Origin: Polaromonas sp.
Lineage (GTDB): Bacteria > Pseudomonadota > Gammaproteobacteria > Burkholderiales > Burkholderiaceae_C
Assembly: GCA_013298815.1 (NCBI GenBank)
Contig: JAAFJF010000005.1
Coordinates: forward strand, 1-64,000
Length of the DNA: 64,000 bases
Reading direction: 5' to 3'
Shown here piece after piece: positions 37,141-45,985 of the stretch. How positions within the stretch are numbered: position 1 is the first letter of the stretch; the number at the start of each line of letters is the position of its first letter. The notes below the pieces were generated by a model. The model was given only the letters and a program-made list of their open reading frames with translations, did no database searches and was not told where the DNA came from. Position numbers and translations under genes: made by a program.

Positions 37141-37952
37141 GTCAATTGACAGACAGCACAGTGCAGAGCACAGCGTCTGCAGAGCAACCCATGCTCAAAC
37201 TACTGAACGTCGAAAGCGCCTACGGCCCGATCAAGGCGATCCGCGGTGTGAGTTTGCAGGTAAAAAAAGGTGAAATCGGCACGGTGCTGGGTTCCAACGG
37301 GGCTGGCAAAACGACGATTTTGAAGACCATTTCCGGCATCATCGATCCGCGCAAGGGGACGATTGAGTTCAAAGGCCAAAACATCACCGCGCGGGACCCG
37401 GCCTTCATCGTGCAACAGGGCTTGAGCCATGTGCCCGAAGGCCGTGAGGTGTTTCCACTGCTCAGCGTGCGCGACAACCTGCTGATGGGCGCGTACACCC
37501 GCAAAGACAGCGATGGCGTCGCCAAAGACATTGAGGCAGTGTTTGGCTATTTCCCGATTTTGAAAGAGCGTGCCGCTCAAGATGCTGGTTTGCTGTCGGG
37601 CGGGCAGCAGCAGATGTTGTCGATTTCACGCGCTTTGATGGCGAATCCGGATTTGATTTTGCTGGACGAGCCAAGCTTGGGGCTGAGCCCAAAGCTGACC
37701 AAAGAGATTTTCGAAATCGTGGTACGCATCAACCGCGAGCGCGGCACCACCATTTTGCTGGTCGAACAAAACGCCAACATGGCGCTCAACGCGTCGGACT
37801 ATGGCTATGTGCTGGAAAACGGCCGCATCGTGATGGAAGACACTTGTGCCAGACTGCGGGAAAAGGACGATATCAAAGAGTTCTACCTGGGCATGAAAGA
37901 AGAAGGCATGCGCAGTGAGCGCCGCTGGAAAAAGAAAAAGACGTGGAGATGA
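37137..37952 (+). CDS. ABC transporter ATP-binding protein, LivF type (second cluster)
   Basis: 271 residues: Walker A GSNGAGKTT, LSGGQQQMLSISRALMANP, Walker B LILLDEPSLGLSP, then VEQNANMALNASDYGYVLE. The C-terminus is very basic (RRWKKKKTWR), as in the first-cluster LivF (KRRKRWLA), suggesting that the two came from a common ligase-linked transporter type. The ligase starts 3 bp after its stop. Confidence 0.93.
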   Translation: MSQLTDSTVQSTASAEQPMLKLLNVESAYGPIKAIRGVSLQVKKGEIGTVLGSNGAGKTTILKTISGIIDPRKGTIEFKGQNITARDPAFIVQQGLSHVPEGREVFPLLSVRDNLLMGAYTRKDSDGVAKDIEAVFGYFPILKERAAQDAGLLSGGQQQMLSISRALMANPDLILLDEPSLGLSPKLTKEIFEIVVRINRERGTTILLVEQNANMALNASDYGYVLENGRIVMEDTCARLREKDDIKEFYLGMKEEGMRSERRWKKKKTWR

Positions 37953-37955
37953 TGC

Positions 37956-39821
37956 ATGGCTAAGCTCTGGAACCTTGCCACTGATCCTGATTTGGCCCCC
38001 AATCGCGACATTGCGATGACAGGAGAGACGATTCCAGCGATATTCTGGAATGCTGTCGAGCAGCGTGGCGACACCACTTGGCTGCGACAAAAGCACTTGG
38101 GTATCTGGCGCAGCACGAGTTGGCAGCAAACAGCGCAGGCTGTGAGCGAAATCGCTGCTGGTTTGATGTCTTTTGGTTTTGCCAAAGGCGAGTGTGCATC
38201 TATCTTGGCCAACACCGTGGTGGAATGGGTCTGGACTGATTTGGCCGTGCTGTCCGCCGCTGGTGTCGCCAACGGTATTTACCCGACCGATGCCTCTAGC
38301 CAAGTGCAATACCTGTGTGAAGATTCTCGAACCACTGTTTTGTTTGTGGAAGACGACGAACAGCTCGACAAAGCGCTGGAAGTGCGCGACCAGCTGCCTT
38401 TGCTGCGCAAAATTGTGGTGTTTGACATGGAAGGCTTGAGCAGCCTGCAAGACTCAGGCGTTATCAGTCTAGACGGCTTACGTGCTTTGGGTCGTGCGTA
38501 TTTGGCTAAGCATCCAGAGGCGATCAAACATCGCGTTGCCGAAGTGCAGCCGCAAGACTTGGCAATTTTGGTTTATACCTCGGGTACGACTGGCAAACCC
38601 AAAGGGGCGATGCATAGCCATGAGGGTTTGGTTTTCACGGTGCGAGGTTACAACACACTGGTGACGCAAACCGCTGCGGATGAGCGCATGTGTTTCCTGC
38701 CACTGTGCCACATCGCCGAACGGGTCGGTGGTGAGTACCATGCGCTTTACACCGGCGCCAAACTCAATTTTGTGGAAAACCCGGAAACGATTCCTGAGAA
38801 TGTGCGTGAAATTGCGCCTACCGTGTTTACCGCTGTGCCGCGTGTGTGGGAAAAGTTTTACTCAGGCGTGATGATTTCGCTCAAAGAAGCTGGTGCAGTG
38901 CAGCAAGCTGCTTACGCCTGGGGCATTGGCGTGGGGACAACGATTGCCGACAAGGTGCTGGCCGATCAACCCGTCAGCGCTTGGCTGAAATTGAAATTCC
39001 AAATCGCCCAATGGCTGGTGCTGAACAATGTACGCAAGTTGATCGGTATTCACCGTGCGCGATTTTTGGTGACCGGTGCCGCGCCCATTTCACCCGATCT
39101 GGTACGCTGGTATTTGGCGCTTGGTGCGCCGATGTTGGAAGTGTGGGGCATGACGGAGACATGCGGTGCATCCACCGGTGTGCCGCTGACTAAAATGAAG
39201 CCGGGTTCAATTGGCCCTGCGGCGGAGTACAACGAGGTCAAACTCGATCCAGCAACCGGCGAAATCATGGTACGTGGCAAAAATGTGTTCATGGGTTACT
39301 TGAATCTGCCTGAAAAAACGGCAGAAACCATCACGCCCGATGGCTGGCTGCATACGGGTGACGTGGGTGTGATGGATGCTGATGGGTATTTCAAAATCAC
39401 CGACCGTATGAAAGACATCATCATCACGGCGGGCGGCAAAAACGTCACGCCAAGTGAGCTAGAAAATGATTTGAAGTTTTCACCATACATCACTGATGCG
39501 GTGGTGATTGGCGACAAACGCCCGTATTTGACGGTCATCATCATGATCGACCAAGAAAACGTCGAAAAGTTCGCCCAAGATAGGGATGTCCCTTTCAGTA
39601 ATTACACCAGCTTGACGCGCGCTACAGAAGTGCAAGAATTGATACAGCTTGAGATTGATCGGGTCAACAAGAAATTTGCGCGGGTTGAGCAGATCAAGAA
39701 GTTCTTCCTGCTAGAAACACAATTGACCGCAGAAGACGAGGAACTCACGCCGACAATGAAGCTCAAACGCAAGTTAGTCGAGAAGAAATACGAACCGCAG
39801 ATCAGTGCGATGTATCGGTAA
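37956..39821 (+). CDS. AMP-dependent long-chain-type acyl-CoA ligase
   Basis: 621 residues with LVYTSGTTGKPKGAMHSHEG (about residue 204), WGMTETCGASTG, GWLHTGDVGVMDADGYFKI and DIIITAGGKNVTPSELEN. It belongs to the FadD15-like long-chain branch and differs from the first-cluster ligase. Embedded in the liv unit, it should trap the imported acid as its CoA ester. Isoprenoid or branched acids are plausible given the neighbouring atu-like operon (inference). Confidence 0.9.
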   Translation: MAKLWNLATDPDLAPNRDIAMTGETIPAIFWNAVEQRGDTTWLRQKHLGIWRSTSWQQTAQAVSEIAAGLMSFGFAKGECASILANTVVEWVWTDLAVLSAAGVANGIYPTDASSQVQYLCEDSRTTVLFVEDDEQLDKALEVRDQLPLLRKIVVFDMEGLSSLQDSGVISLDGLRALGRAYLAKHPEAIKHRVAEVQPQDLAILVYTSGTTGKPKGAMHSHEGLVFTVRGYNTLVTQTAADERMCFLPLCHIAERVGGEYHALYTGAKLNFVENPETIPENVREIAPTVFTAVPRVWEKFYSGVMISLKEAGAVQQAAYAWGIGVGTTIADKVLADQPVSAWLKLKFQIAQWLVLNNVRKLIGIHRARFLVTGAAPISPDLVRWYLALGAPMLEVWGMTETCGASTGVPLTKMKPGSIGPAAEYNEVKLDPATGEIMVRGKNVFMGYLNLPEKTAETITPDGWLHTGDVGVMDADGYFKITDRMKDIIITAGGKNVTPSELENDLKFSPYITDAVVIGDKRPYLTVIIMIDQENVEKFAQDRDVPFSNYTSLTRATEVQELIQLEIDRVNKKFARVEQIKKFFLLETQLTAEDEELTPTMKLKRKLVEKKYEPQISAMYR

Positions 39822-39854
39822 TTAAAAGATAAATTATTTTTAAAGGAGATGATG

Positions 39855-41012
39855 ATGAAATTGAAATCACTAGGTTTGTTGACTACACTGGCACTCAGCG
39901 CTACATTGGCCAGCGCACAACAAGGCGTGAGCAAAACTGAGGTCACACTTGGTTCTATTCAAGACTTGTCTGGTCCCTTGGCTGGTTTTGGCAAACAGGC
40001 TCGCTTGGGTATGATGCTGCGTGTCGACGAAATCAATGAGCAAGGCGGCATCAACGGTCGCAAATTGAAATTGATTGTTGAAGACTCTGGTTACGACCCT
40101 AAAAAGGCGGTTTTGGCCGCGCAAAAATTGGTTAATCAAGACAAAATTTTCATGATGGTTGGTCACATTGGTACAGCGCAAAACTTAGCTGCAATGCCAG
40201 TGCAGTTTGAGAAAAATGTGATTAACTTTTTTCCCATCACGGCAGCGCGTGAAATGTACGAACCTTTTCATAAGTTGAAGTACTCTTTTGCAGCAACTTA
40301 CTTTGACCAAATGCGAAATGCAGTACCCAAAGTAACCAAAGAAAAAGCAGCTAAAAAAGTTTGTACTTTGTATCAGGATGACGAATTTGGACTTGAAGTT
40401 TTCCGTGGTGCTGAAGCTGGGTTAAAGACAATCGGCATGGAATTCGCCGAAAAAACCACCTACAAACGCGGCGCGACTGACTTTTCATCTCAAGTATCTA
40501 AATTGCAAGCCAGTGGTTGCGACTTGGTTGTTTTGGGAACTATCATTCGTGAAACCATTGGCGCTATTGGAACAGCTAAAAAAATGGGTTACAACCCTAT
40601 ATTTCTAGGCTCAAGTGCCGCATATACTGATTTGATTCACAAGCTTGGTGGGCCTGCTATGAATGGTTTGTATGCCACCAGCACAGTGCAAAATCCATAT
40701 ACAGATGATGCTTCTCCAGCGATTAGCTTTTGGGCGAAGAAATACCAGACTAAATTTAGTGAAGACCCAACAGTATTTTCAGTCTACGGCTACAACATCA
40801 TTGATACTTTTGCTAAAGCAGCTGGTAAATCTGGTGCCAATCTATCAACTGAAACTTTCATCAAAGCCATGGATACGATGACAGTTCCACCAGATATTTT
40901 TGGCAGCGCTGAAGCCACTTTTAGTCCAACCAAGCGTCTGGGCAGTGACGCATCTCGCTTGTCACAAATCACAGATGGCAAGTGGAAAGCTGTATCGGCT
41001 TACTTCAAGTAA
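39855..41012 (+). CDS. ABC transporter substrate-binding protein, HAAT family (second cluster)
   Basis: About 385 residues. Three ATGs follow in a row (39849, 39852, 39855); AAGGAG at 39843-39848 fits the third best. The signal peptide ends ATLASAQ; then VTLGSIQDLSGPLAGFGKQA and GGINGRKLKLIVEDSGYDPK, typical of LivK-like receptors. It stops one base before the convergent thioesterase gene ends, with no room for a separate terminator. Confidence 0.9.
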   Translation: MKLKSLGLLTTLALSATLASAQQGVSKTEVTLGSIQDLSGPLAGFGKQARLGMMLRVDEINEQGGINGRKLKLIVEDSGYDPKKAVLAAQKLVNQDKIFMMVGHIGTAQNLAAMPVQFEKNVINFFPITAAREMYEPFHKLKYSFAATYFDQMRNAVPKVTKEKAAKKVCTLYQDDEFGLEVFRGAEAGLKTIGMEFAEKTTYKRGATDFSSQVSKLQASGCDLVVLGTIIRETIGAIGTAKKMGYNPIFLGSSAAYTDLIHKLGGPAMNGLYATSTVQNPYTDDASPAISFWAKKYQTKFSEDPTVFSVYGYNIIDTFAKAAGKSGANLSTETFIKAMDTMTVPPDIFGSAEATFSPTKRLGSDASRLSQITDGKWKAVSAYFK

Positions 41013-41540
41013 TCAAGACACAATGTAAGATCCCGAGCCAGCGGCAAGCAATTTGCCGTCTGGCCCATGAAATTCCATGCGTGTGGATGCCACGCGCGAG
41101 CCCAGGCGCAATACCTCGGCTTTCATGGTGAAAAAGTCTCCGATGGCGGGGCGCAGGTAGTCAATCCGCAGGTCAATCGTCCCTAATTTATCAAAGCGTT
41201 GTAATCGATGCGCAACGGTCTCGTTCATATGACGTGCACCTATCCCTGTCATCACGGCCAAGCTGCCTATCGCATCGAGCGCAGCGCTGATGACGCCACC
41301 ATGGACGCGGTTGTATTTGTAATGGCCTATGAGTTCATGGCGCATGTCAATACGACCAGACACTGATTCTGGCAAGAGTGAGGTGATTTTCAAGCCCAAT
41401 ACTTGGTTGAAAACGATGCTTTCTTCATAGATTTGCTTCAAACCGAGGATGAACCCTTGTTCAAACTCAACCGGACTTGATGCTACTGACGATGTGGAGA
41501 GTTTTGTGGTTTTTTGATGAGGCATAGTCGATAGTGTCAC
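41013..41540 (-). CDS. PaaI-type hotdog thioesterase
   Basis: 175 residues. The HGGVISAALDAIGSLAVMTG helix and the DLRIDYLRPAIGDFFTMKAEVLRLG strand pattern mark the PaaI/YdiI-like hotdog fold, which hydrolyses acyl-CoA thioesters. Last gene of the minus-strand atu-like operon; the GTG start at 41540 overlaps the dehydrogenase stop as GTGA (alternative ATG at 41525). It may release CoA from dead-end intermediates. Confidence 0.83.
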   Translation of the reverse strand: MTLSTMPHQKTTKLSTSSVASSPVEFEQGFILGLKQIYEESIVFNQVLGLKITSLLPESVSGRIDMRHELIGHYKYNRVHGGVISAALDAIGSLAVMTGIGARHMNETVAHRLQRFDKLGTIDLRIDYLRPAIGDFFTMKAEVLRLGSRVASTRMEFHGPDGKLLAAGSGSYIVS

Positions 41541-42712
41541 AGACCGAGCTGACGTGCAGCCAACTCTTTCATTATCTCTTCAGAGCCACCGCCAATCATC
41601 ATGACCTTAACCTCGCGGTAGATACGTTCACTCTTGGTGCCGCGCATGAAGCCCATGGCTCCTAAAATTTGTACGGCTTGATCCGCACAGAACTGCATGG
41701 TTTGCGTGGCGTGGTTCTTCAGCATGCAGACCTGCGCCACCCAGTCCGCCCCCGCATCACCTGCATCGGCACGCGCTGTCACAGAGTCAATCCAGGCTTG
41801 GGCGGATGCAATACGCATTCGCATGTCAACAAGCTTGTGGCGGATCACTTGGTGTTCCATCAAGGTATTGCCAAAGGTTTTTCGCTGCCGCGCCCAGTCC
41901 AACGCTTCGTCAAAACAAGCTTGTGCAAAACCCAGTGCCATGGCTGACATTGCCAGTCGTTCACCATTGAAGTTAGTCATGATGATTTTGAAACCGCCAC
42001 CTTCTTCGCCTAGCAGGTTGGCCGCTGGCACGCGCACATTGTCAAAGCGCAGATGTGCTGTGTCCGAGCACCACCATCCCATTTTTTCCAACCGCGTACG
42101 CGACAACCCGGCCACGTCTGCGGGGAGCAGAATCATTGAAATGCCACCCGAGCCTTTGCTGCCAGCTTCACCCGTGCGCACTGCCACGGTGATGTAGTTC
42201 GCCCGCATCCCTGAGGTGATGAAGACTTTTTCGCCGTTGATGACGTAGTCCAATCCGTCCCGCACGGCGGTGCAACGCAACGCGGCCACGTCGGAGCCGC
42301 CACTGGGCTCGGTGATGGCGAGTGCGGCGATTTTTTCTCCCCGCAACACGGGCGGAATCACCCGTTGCTGCAAAGCCTCCGACCCATAACGCAACACAGG
42401 TGGCAAGCCGATGTTGTGGCTGAACAGGCTGGCCAGCAAACCGCCGCTGCCGCCCATCCGGCTGAGTTGTTGCGACAGGGTATTGCGCATGCGCCAGGTC
42501 GCCGGTGAACCACCCAGGTGCTCTGGGTAGCCCATGCCCAGTAAGCCCAGTTCGGCGGCACGCAGATACAGGCTGCGCGGGAACTCGCCTGCTTCGTCCC
42601 AGGCGTGGATGTGCGGCTCGATCTCGCGTTTGGAAAAGCGCGTCAAGGTATCCGTTAACGCGGTCAGTGTCTCCTGCTGTTCGGCATCGATGATGCGGGT
42701 CGTGGCGTTCAT
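41537..42712 (-). CDS. Acyl-CoA dehydrogenase (atu-like cluster, second)
   Basis: 391 residues with AALAITEPSGGSDVAALRCT, VFITSGMRANYITVAVRTG and C-terminal MMIGGGSEEIMKELAARQLG. The GGSEEIM motif is typical of the dehydrogenase family that includes citronellyl-CoA and related enzymes. Overlaps the upstream biotin carboxylase gene (ATGA) and the downstream thioesterase gene. Confidence 0.9.
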   Translation of the reverse strand: MNATTRIIDAEQQETLTALTDTLTRFSKREIEPHIHAWDEAGEFPRSLYLRAAELGLLGMGYPEHLGGSPATWRMRNTLSQQLSRMGGSGGLLASLFSHNIGLPPVLRYGSEALQQRVIPPVLRGEKIAALAITEPSGGSDVAALRCTAVRDGLDYVINGEKVFITSGMRANYITVAVRTGEAGSKGSGGISMILLPADVAGLSRTRLEKMGWWCSDTAHLRFDNVRVPAANLLGEEGGGFKIIMTNFNGERLAMSAMALGFAQACFDEALDWARQRKTFGNTLMEHQVIRHKLVDMRMRIASAQAWIDSVTARADAGDAGADWVAQVCMLKNHATQTMQFCADQAVQILGAMGFMRGTKSERIYREVKVMMIGGGSEEIMKELAARQLGL

Positions 42713-44745
42713 GCGATTAGCCTCACTAAAATTTGACCGGTCGTGGCCTGCTGCCCTAACGCAACTTCAATGCCCGCCACAACGCCGTCCTGTGTCGCCG
42801 CAATCGCATGTTCCAGCTTCATGGATTCAATCACCAGCAGCGTGTCGCCGCGCTTCACCGCTGCGCCCTCGCCAGTTTGAATCGCAATCACTTTGCCGTT
42901 GAACTTGGCGCGTACCTCGGCCGACCCTGCAGCACCCGTGCTGGTTGAGGGCGCGGCCAGTGTGTCGTCTTGCAACCACAGGTCCACACCACCGACTTGC
43001 ACATGCCAGCGCTGGTCTGCCAATGAAACGGTGCAGACGCGTTGTTGCAGACCATCCATGAGGACAAAAATTTGACCCTGCCTGTCGGTTTGATAGTGGC
43101 CCTCATGATCAACGCCGTTGTAAGCAAGTTTGACCTTGCCACCACCCAGTTCTTGCAGGTTCAAGGTGTGCAGGGTGTCGCGGTGCTGCAAACGCACGGG
43201 TTTTGCAAAAGGGCAGGCGAGTTGTTTAGCGGGATCTGCGTGCCCCGCAAAATGCACCGTCACCGCCGCATACAACAAAGCAGTTTGTTCGTCCGTTTGC
43301 AACTGTTGCCGCAAGCTTTCAGCTTTGTGCACCAGATACGGAATCCGTGCCTGTCCGGTCTGAAATTCGGCGTCCTGCACAATGGCGTTTAAAAATGAGC
43401 GGTTGCTCGGCAGCCCCAGCAACTGCGTTTGCGCCAAGGCACTGCTCAGCTGCTCAATCGCTTGCTCACGAGTCGGTGCATGCGCAATCAGCTTGCCCAA
43501 CATGGAGTCGTAATAGGGTGCAACGGCCATGCCGCTGTAGATGGCATGGTCAAACCGTATGCTGGCGGGCGGCTCGGTAAAATGCGCCACCGTGCCCGAG
43601 TGCGGTGTGTATTGTGCGTCTTCGGCACACAAGCGCACTTCGACGGCGTGGCCGGTAAAGGTGACTTGTTCTTGCGTCAGCGGTAAGGCCTCGCCTTGTG
43701 CCACACGCAGTTGCCATGCCACCAAGTCCAAGCCGGTTACGGCTTCGGTCACCGGGTGCTCCACTTGCAGGCGCGTGTTCATCTCCATCAAATAGAAATT
43801 AGCCCCCACGCTTGCCACTGCGTGTGCTGCGCTGCCCCCCGAGGGGTCCCTCGCGCCTTGGGGCGGCCCAGCGGCACGCAAGTCTCCGGCCTCTAGCAGG
43901 AACTCCACCGTACCTGCGCCCACATAACCCGCCGCCAAGGCCAGCTCCACCGCACAGCGACCCATGCGTTCGCGTAGTGCTGCATCCACCGCCGGGCTGG
44001 GCGATTCTTCGATGATCTTCTGGTGCCGCCGCTGCACCGAGCAATCCCGCTCACCCAGATGGATGCAATGGCCGTGCTGGTCGGCAAAGATTTGTATTTC
44101 CACATGGCGCGGTTCTAAAAGCGCGCGTTCGATCAGCAACTCCGCGCTGCCAAAGGCAGACCGTGCTTCGGACCGCGCACTGTGCAAAGCGGCCAACAGA
44201 CTTGATGCTTCCAGCACCAGCCGCATGCCCCGACCACCACCACCCGCCGTGGCTTTGACCATCAGCGGGTAGCCGATGCGTTTGGCCTCAATTGCAAAAC
44301 GCTCGTCCGATTGTCCATCCGCGTCTGTGCTGCCGTTGTACCCTGGCAAGCAAGGCACACCGCGCGACAAGGCCAGTTCCTTGGCGCGAGACTTGTTGCC
44401 CAGCGCTTGAATCGCAGCGGCGGGCGGCCCGACCCAGATCAAGCCCGCAGCCACCACTGCCTCTGCAAATTCAGCGTTCTCGCTCAAAAAGCCGTAGCCC
44501 GGATGCACCGCATCGGCACCCGCAGCACGCGCCGCTGCGATGATTTTATCAATGCGCAAGTACGACTCGGCCGAGGTGTTGCCACCCAAGGCCACCGCAC
44601 GGATCGCTTCGCGCACATGCAAGGCCTGCGCATCTGCGTCTGAATACACTGCAACGGTTTCTATCCCCATGCGCTGTGCCGTGCGGATCACACGTCGCGC
44701 AATTTCGCCGCGGTTGGCGATGAGTAGTTTTTTAATGGACGCCAT
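42709..44745 (-). CDS. Biotin carboxylase/BCCP subunit of an acyl-CoA carboxylase (AtuF/LiuD-like) with in-frame repeat insertion
   Basis: ATP-dependent carboxylation of biotin for a geranyl-CoA/methylcrotonyl-CoA-type carboxylase; 678 residues. N-terminal LLIANRGEIARRVIRTAQ, ATP-grasp KATAGGGGRGMR (about 164), HLGERDCSVQRRHQK, and the C-terminal biotinyl site ESMKLEHAI are present. Between Glu281 (VEFLLEAGD) and Glu321 (MEMNTRLQVEHP) lie about 28 extra residues: these glutamates are 12 apart in E. coli AccC and 40 apart here. The extra DNA is a copy of an interspersed repeat (43803-43882). Activity is therefore uncertain. Confidence 0.88.
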   Translation of the reverse strand: MASIKKLLIANRGEIARRVIRTAQRMGIETVAVYSDADAQALHVREAIRAVALGGNTSAESYLRIDKIIAAARAAGADAVHPGYGFLSENAEFAEAVVAAGLIWVGPPAAAIQALGNKSRAKELALSRGVPCLPGYNGSTDADGQSDERFAIEAKRIGYPLMVKATAGGGGRGMRLVLEASSLLAALHSARSEARSAFGSAELLIERALLEPRHVEIQIFADQHGHCIHLGERDCSVQRRHQKIIEESPSPAVDAALRERMGRCAVELALAAGYVGAGTVEFLLEAGDLRAAGPPQGARDPSGGSAAHAVASVGANFYLMEMNTRLQVEHPVTEAVTGLDLVAWQLRVAQGEALPLTQEQVTFTGHAVEVRLCAEDAQYTPHSGTVAHFTEPPASIRFDHAIYSGMAVAPYYDSMLGKLIAHAPTREQAIEQLSSALAQTQLLGLPSNRSFLNAIVQDAEFQTGQARIPYLVHKAESLRQQLQTDEQTALLYAAVTVHFAGHADPAKQLACPFAKPVRLQHRDTLHTLNLQELGGGKVKLAYNGVDHEGHYQTDRQGQIFVLMDGLQQRVCTVSLADQRWHVQVGGVDLWLQDDTLAAPSTSTGAAGSAEVRAKFNGKVIAIQTGEGAAVKRGDTLLVIESMKLEHAIAATQDGVVAGIEVALGQQATTGQILVRLIA
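43803..43882. repeat. Interspersed repeat inserted in the biotin carboxylase gene
   Basis: Begins CCCCCACGCTTGCCACTGCG, holds CCCCCCGAGGGG and TTGGGGCGGCCC, and parallels the copy at 12993-13063. It encodes the Ala/Gly/Pro-rich segment at about residues 289-314 without breaking the frame. Confidence 0.8.
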
Positions 44746-44759
44746 TGGGTTATTTCAAC

Positions 44760-45953
44760 TTAGGAGTGTTTTGGTGGTTTCTTAGCAAGCCCCATGATCT
44801 TGGCCAGAATGCCCAGCATCACCTCGTCTGCCCCTCCGCCAATCGACCCCAAGCGCCCGTCGCGGAACATGCGTGAGACCTTGTTTTCCAGCGTGTAGCC
44901 CATGCCACCCCAGAACTGCAGGCAACCGTCGGGCACGATGCGGTTCAGCCGCCCGGCCTTGAGCTTTGCCATGGAGGCCAGCTCCGTCACATCCTGCCCC
45001 TGCACATACAGCTCGCAGGCGCGGTAGGTCAGAGCGCGCAGGCTCTCCACCTCGGTTTTCATCTCCGCCAGCTTGAACTGCACCCATTGCTGGTCCGCCA
45101 GCGTGGCGCCAAACAGCTTGCGCTCCTGTGCCCATTCCACTGTCCAGTCGATGCAGTTGGTCAGGCTCTGCAGCCCGCTACCCGCCGCCCATAGCCGTTC
45201 TTCCTGGAATTGCATCATCTGGTACATAAAGCCCGCGCCTTCCTGGCCGATCAGGTTGCGCTGCGGCACCCGCACCTCGTCAAAATAAATCAAGCCCGTA
45301 TCGCTGGAGTTCATGCCGATCTTACGGATCTTCTTTGCCACCTCAATACCTTTGGTCAGCTTGCCGTTGGGCCCATCACGCATCGGCACCATGATCAGGC
45401 TCTTGTTTTTGTGCTGATTGCCGCTGGCGCTATCACCTGTATTCACCAGCATGCACATCCAGTCGGCTTGCAGGCTATTGGTGATCCACATTTTTTGCCC
45501 GGTGATGACGTAATCGTCTCCATCCTTGCGGGCATGGCTTTTGATAGACGCCACATCGCTGCCCGCGCCCGGCTCGCTCACGCCGATGCAGCCCACCATG
45601 TCGCCCGCAATGGCCGGTGCCAAAAACTCGCGTTTTAACGCATCGCTGCCAAAGCGCGCGAGGGCCGGTGTGCACATATCGGTTTGCACACCAATCGCCA
45701 TCGGGATGCCACCGCAGTGGATGTGCCCCAGCGTTTCTGCCATCGCCAGCGCATAGGAGTAATCCAGCCCCGCACCACCGTATTCTTCAGGTTTGGTTAG
45801 CCCCAGTAGCCCCAGATTACCGAGTTTTTTGAAGACTTCATGGGCGGGGAAGATCTCCGCCGCTTCCCATTCGTCCACATGCGGGTTGATTTCTTCGTCG
45901 ATCAGGCGTTTTAGCGTCTTCTGGATTTCAAGGTGTTCATGGGTGTAGTTCAT
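44760..45953 (-). CDS. Acyl-CoA dehydrogenase (AtuD-like)
   Basis: 397 residues with GCIGVSEPGAGSDVASIKSH, ITGQKMWITNSLQADWMCM and a C-terminal GSIGGGADEVMLGILAKIMG. The GGADEVML end and the carboxylase neighbours suggest citronellyl-CoA dehydrogenase (AtuD) or a relative. Lies 32 bp after the carboxyltransferase gene and 14 bp before the biotin carboxylase gene. Confidence 0.88.
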   Translation of the reverse strand: MNYTHEHLEIQKTLKRLIDEEINPHVDEWEAAEIFPAHEVFKKLGNLGLLGLTKPEEYGGAGLDYSYALAMAETLGHIHCGGIPMAIGVQTDMCTPALARFGSDALKREFLAPAIAGDMVGCIGVSEPGAGSDVASIKSHARKDGDDYVITGQKMWITNSLQADWMCMLVNTGDSASGNQHKNKSLIMVPMRDGPNGKLTKGIEVAKKIRKIGMNSSDTGLIYFDEVRVPQRNLIGQEGAGFMYQMMQFQEERLWAAGSGLQSLTNCIDWTVEWAQERKLFGATLADQQWVQFKLAEMKTEVESLRALTYRACELYVQGQDVTELASMAKLKAGRLNRIVPDGCLQFWGGMGYTLENKVSRMFRDGRLGSIGGGADEVMLGILAKIMGLAKKPPKHS

Positions 45954-45985
45954 GGGGTGCTTTCAAGAGAATGATTGAAATAAGT

